64,000 nt of DNA, taken from assembly GCA_016703625.1 (NCBI GenBank), contig JADJBP010000002.1, positions 186,001 to 250,000 on the forward strand. The letters run 5' to 3'. Source of the stretch: Chitinophagaceae bacterium (lineage in GTDB: Bacteria > Bacteroidota > Bacteroidia > Chitinophagales > Chitinophagaceae). This document shows, piece by piece, positions 62,357-64,000 of this stretch. Made by a program: the position numbers and the translations under genes. Within the stretch, counting starts at the first letter, position 1. Every line of letters starts with the position of its first letter. The notes under the pieces were generated by a model. The model saw only the letters and a program-made list of their open reading frames with translations, did no database searches and was not told where the DNA came from.

Positions 62357-62869
62357 ATGGATAAAAAAGCAGCAGAATCGCTGGTAGTGATGACAGAACT
62401 GGTATTACCAAATGATACCAACACTTTTGGGAACCTGATGGGTGGCCGTTTAATGTACTGGATGGATATTGCGGCAGCACTGGCAGCTATGAAACATTGC
62501 GGAGCCCCGGTAGTAACTGCATCGGTAGATAATATTTCTTTTGAAAACCCGATCAAACTGGGTAATGTGGTTCATATTGAAGCCAAGTTGACCCGTGCAT
62601 TCAATACCAGTATGGAAGTTCATTTAACCGTATGGGGCGAAGATGCCATACAGCAGTATAAATATAAAAGCAACGAAGCTTATTACACATTTGTATCACT
62701 TGATCCCAACGGAAAACCAAGGGTTGTAAACCAGTTGATCCCGGAAACGGAATCAGAAAAAAAACTATTCGACGGGGCTTTAAGAAGAAGGCAGCTGCGC
62801 TTGATACTCGGTGGTAAAATGAAACCCCAGGATGCGGTGGAATTAAAGGCACTGTTCATTAAAGATTAA
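62357..62869 (+). CDS. Acyl-CoA thioesterase, YciA/BFIT hotdog family
   Basis: A 170-residue hotdog-fold protein with the family signature LPNDTNTFGNLMGGRLMYWM followed by DIAAALAAMKH and VDNISFENPIKLGNVVHIEA. It hydrolyses acyl-CoA to acid and CoA. The stop TAA shares TTAA with the convergent acyltransferase gene. Confidence 0.92.
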   Translation: MDKKAAESLVVMTELVLPNDTNTFGNLMGGRLMYWMDIAAALAAMKHCGAPVVTASVDNISFENPIKLGNVVHIEAKLTRAFNTSMEVHLTVWGEDAIQQYKYKSNEAYYTFVSLDPNGKPRVVNQLIPETESEKKLFDGALRRRQLRLILGGKMKPQDAVELKALFIKD

Positions 62870-63621
62870 GAAACGGGTTGTTCCGTAACGGGTTTAAATT
62901 TTTTGCTCTGTTCAATGGCATCCATGATGTCTTCGAGGATCTTTTCTGTAGAATCATCAAAATTGATCTGCATAGGATCTTTAAAAGTTACCGACAGTTT
63001 TGTCCCTTTTTGCATAAGCCTCAATCCTTTTTTATCAAAGGCTTTGCTGAACCCGTCAATGACTACAGGCACTACCACAGGTTTATTCAGTTTAATGATC
63101 AAAGCCGTACCCTTGCGGCCCGGTACAAAGGGTGTAGTGGTACCCTGCGGAAATGTGATCACCCAGTTTTTATCCAGGGCCCTGGTAATTTTGCGGGTAT
63201 CGCTCGGGTCGAGTCCTTTCCTGGTTTCTTTTGATTCATCTACCCATACCCGTTTTATCATGATCGATCCGGCCAGTGCAAATATTTTACTCAGCAGGTT
63301 TTTTTTCATGGTTTCTGCAGCCGATACAAACTGTATCCTGGTATAAGGCCATAATAAATAATAAGGAATGCCCAGTTTATTTTTTTTTCGCCAGCTAACC
63401 GCACAAAAAATGTGCAGGAAGCAGATCACTTCTGCAAAATAAGTCTGGTGATTGCTCACAAACAACACATTTTGCCGGGGAAGTTCTTTTAGTTTCTCCA
63501 TCCCGTTTACCTGTAATTTATTGATGATGGCCAGGCCGGGATATGAAATAGCGCCAATAACCGTATACACCAATTTTTTTATGAATATGGATTCCTTAAT
63601 ACGGGTCAACAATTTACGCAT
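62866..63621 (-). CDS. 1-acyl-glycerol-3-phosphate acyltransferase family protein (PlsC-like)
   Basis: A 251-residue acyltransferase with an N-terminal membrane anchor (KKLVYTVIGAISYPGLAII). The PlsC acceptor motif is FVSNHQTYFAEVICF, where the catalytic-base Asp of the HX4-5D box appears as Glu, and the second block is TFPQGTTTPFVPGRKGTALI, a Bacteroidota version of FPEGTR. It probably acylates lysophosphatidic acid or a related lipid in the inner membrane. Convergent with the thioesterase; the stop codons overlap in TTAA. Confidence 0.85.
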   Translation of the reverse strand: MRKLLTRIKESIFIKKLVYTVIGAISYPGLAIINKLQVNGMEKLKELPRQNVLFVSNHQTYFAEVICFLHIFCAVSWRKKNKLGIPYYLLWPYTRIQFVSAAETMKKNLLSKIFALAGSIMIKRVWVDESKETRKGLDPSDTRKITRALDKNWVITFPQGTTTPFVPGRKGTALIIKLNKPVVVPVVIDGFSKAFDKKGLRLMQKGTKLSVTFKDPMQINFDDSTEKILEDIMDAIEQSKKFKPVTEQPVS

Positions 63622-63763
63622 GTAGCAGAATTTTTTTAGTAACTCTCAAATGCAATTTATAGAATCTAAATATCAATCATTAAAATTTAAATAAAACCCG
63701 GATTAAAAAACAGGATACATTATTTATTAACCTGCCACCTGTTTTATACCAGCCGCTGCACAT

Positions 63764-63771
63764 TATATTTG
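63764..63771 (+). promoter_or_regulatory. -7 promoter element for the HAD gene, likely leaderless
   Basis: TATATTTG matches TAnnTTTG and is followed by 5 nt and the ATG, the same arrangement as at gatC. A weak TTTT stands at the -33 position. Confidence 0.6.
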
Positions 63772-63776
63772 CACAC

Positions 63777-64000
63777 ATGAAACTGAACACCGTCATTTTT
63801 GATATGGATGGTTTACTTATAGACTCTGAGCCATTGTGGAAAGAAGCCGCTGATGCACTGTTTGTAAGTTATGGATTGCGCCTTACTGACAAACAATATG
63901 GCACAACCACGGGTTTACGCACCAAAGAGTTCCTGGCGCATTGGTTTACGCATTTTAATATTGATGCATCAAAAATGGCCGAAGCCGAAAAAATAATTGT
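63777..64000 (+). CDS. HAD-superfamily hydrolase, HxpB-like (C-terminus outside window)
   Basis: The first 74 residues of a haloacid dehalogenase-type phosphatase. Motif I is VIFDMDGLLIDSEPLW with the nucleophilic Asp at residue 9 and the general acid Asp at 11, then a helical cap region (GTTTGLRTKEFLAHWFTHF). The MDGLLIDSEPLW form fits the hexitol/2-deoxyglucose-6-phosphatase (YniC/HxpB) and beta-phosphoglucomutase group. The rest of the protein, which would fix the substrate, is cut off. Confidence 0.85.
   Translation, partial: MKLNTVIFDMDGLLIDSEPLWKEAADALFVSYGLRLTDKQYGTTTGLRTKEFLAHWFTHFNIDASKMAEAEKII

Overview
The window is a chromosomal segment of a Bacteroidota bacterium, most likely of the Chitinophagaceae type. 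Signs seen directly: promoters of the form TAnnTTTG, twice with a TTTG exactly 19 nt upstream; no consistent Shine-Dalgarno sequences; a secreted nuclease with a type IX secretion C-terminal sorting domain; SprB-like repeats in a lipoprotein; a CBM9-like/DUF5916 outer-membrane protein; and a eukaryotic-type citrate synthase. The family-level placement is inferred from protein character, not from a search.

Layout. 0-2.6 kb: a SprB-like lipoprotein and an ECF sigma factor paired with a membrane/beta-barrel protein. 2.9-7.6 kb: ffh, sucA and a PqiA-like protein. 7.7-15.2 kb: rpsT, a secreted endonuclease, an M14 peptidase, rpsF-rpsR-rplI, a glycine-rich RRM protein and a DUF1456 protein. 15.4-21.4 kb: two paralogous cassettes, each a 7-TM membrane protein, a one-TM histidine kinase and a NarL-type regulator, with a third regulator and a long AT-rich spacer between them. 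21.4-34.3 kb: deoxynucleoside kinase, trpS, gatC, two ABC ATPases, pduO, fabI, recN, a NIF3-like protein, an M32 carboxypeptidase, an acyl-CoA-binding protein and tRNA-Ala. 34.6-40.5 kb: TPR protein, citrate synthase, LptG-like permease, a flavoprotein and map. 40.6-52.8 kb: the S10-spc ribosomal cluster from rpsJ to secY, all on the minus strand. 53-64 kb: lysozyme-like protein, GIN-domain lipoprotein, guaA, a substrate-binding protein, DUF5916 protein, proline dehydrogenase, thioesterase, PlsC-like acyltransferase and the start of a HAD phosphatase.

Two window-wide patterns stand out. First, many spacers consist of degenerate tandem arrays with a strict 7-bp or 8-bp period. The unit differs between loci but recurs in families; arrays usually begin right at a stop codon, and many are followed by an inverted array so that the transcript could fold into a long hairpin. 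They are densest inside the ribosomal operon, and two lie in frame inside a flavoprotein gene. This is my best candidate for an undescribed element. Second, about 18 genes, several of them essential (guaA, rplI, gatC, citrate synthase, a tRNA), carry single-base indels in homopolymers or short deletions. These look mostly like sequencing or assembly errors, so I annotate the genes across the breaks. The 12-kb ribosomal cluster shows none.
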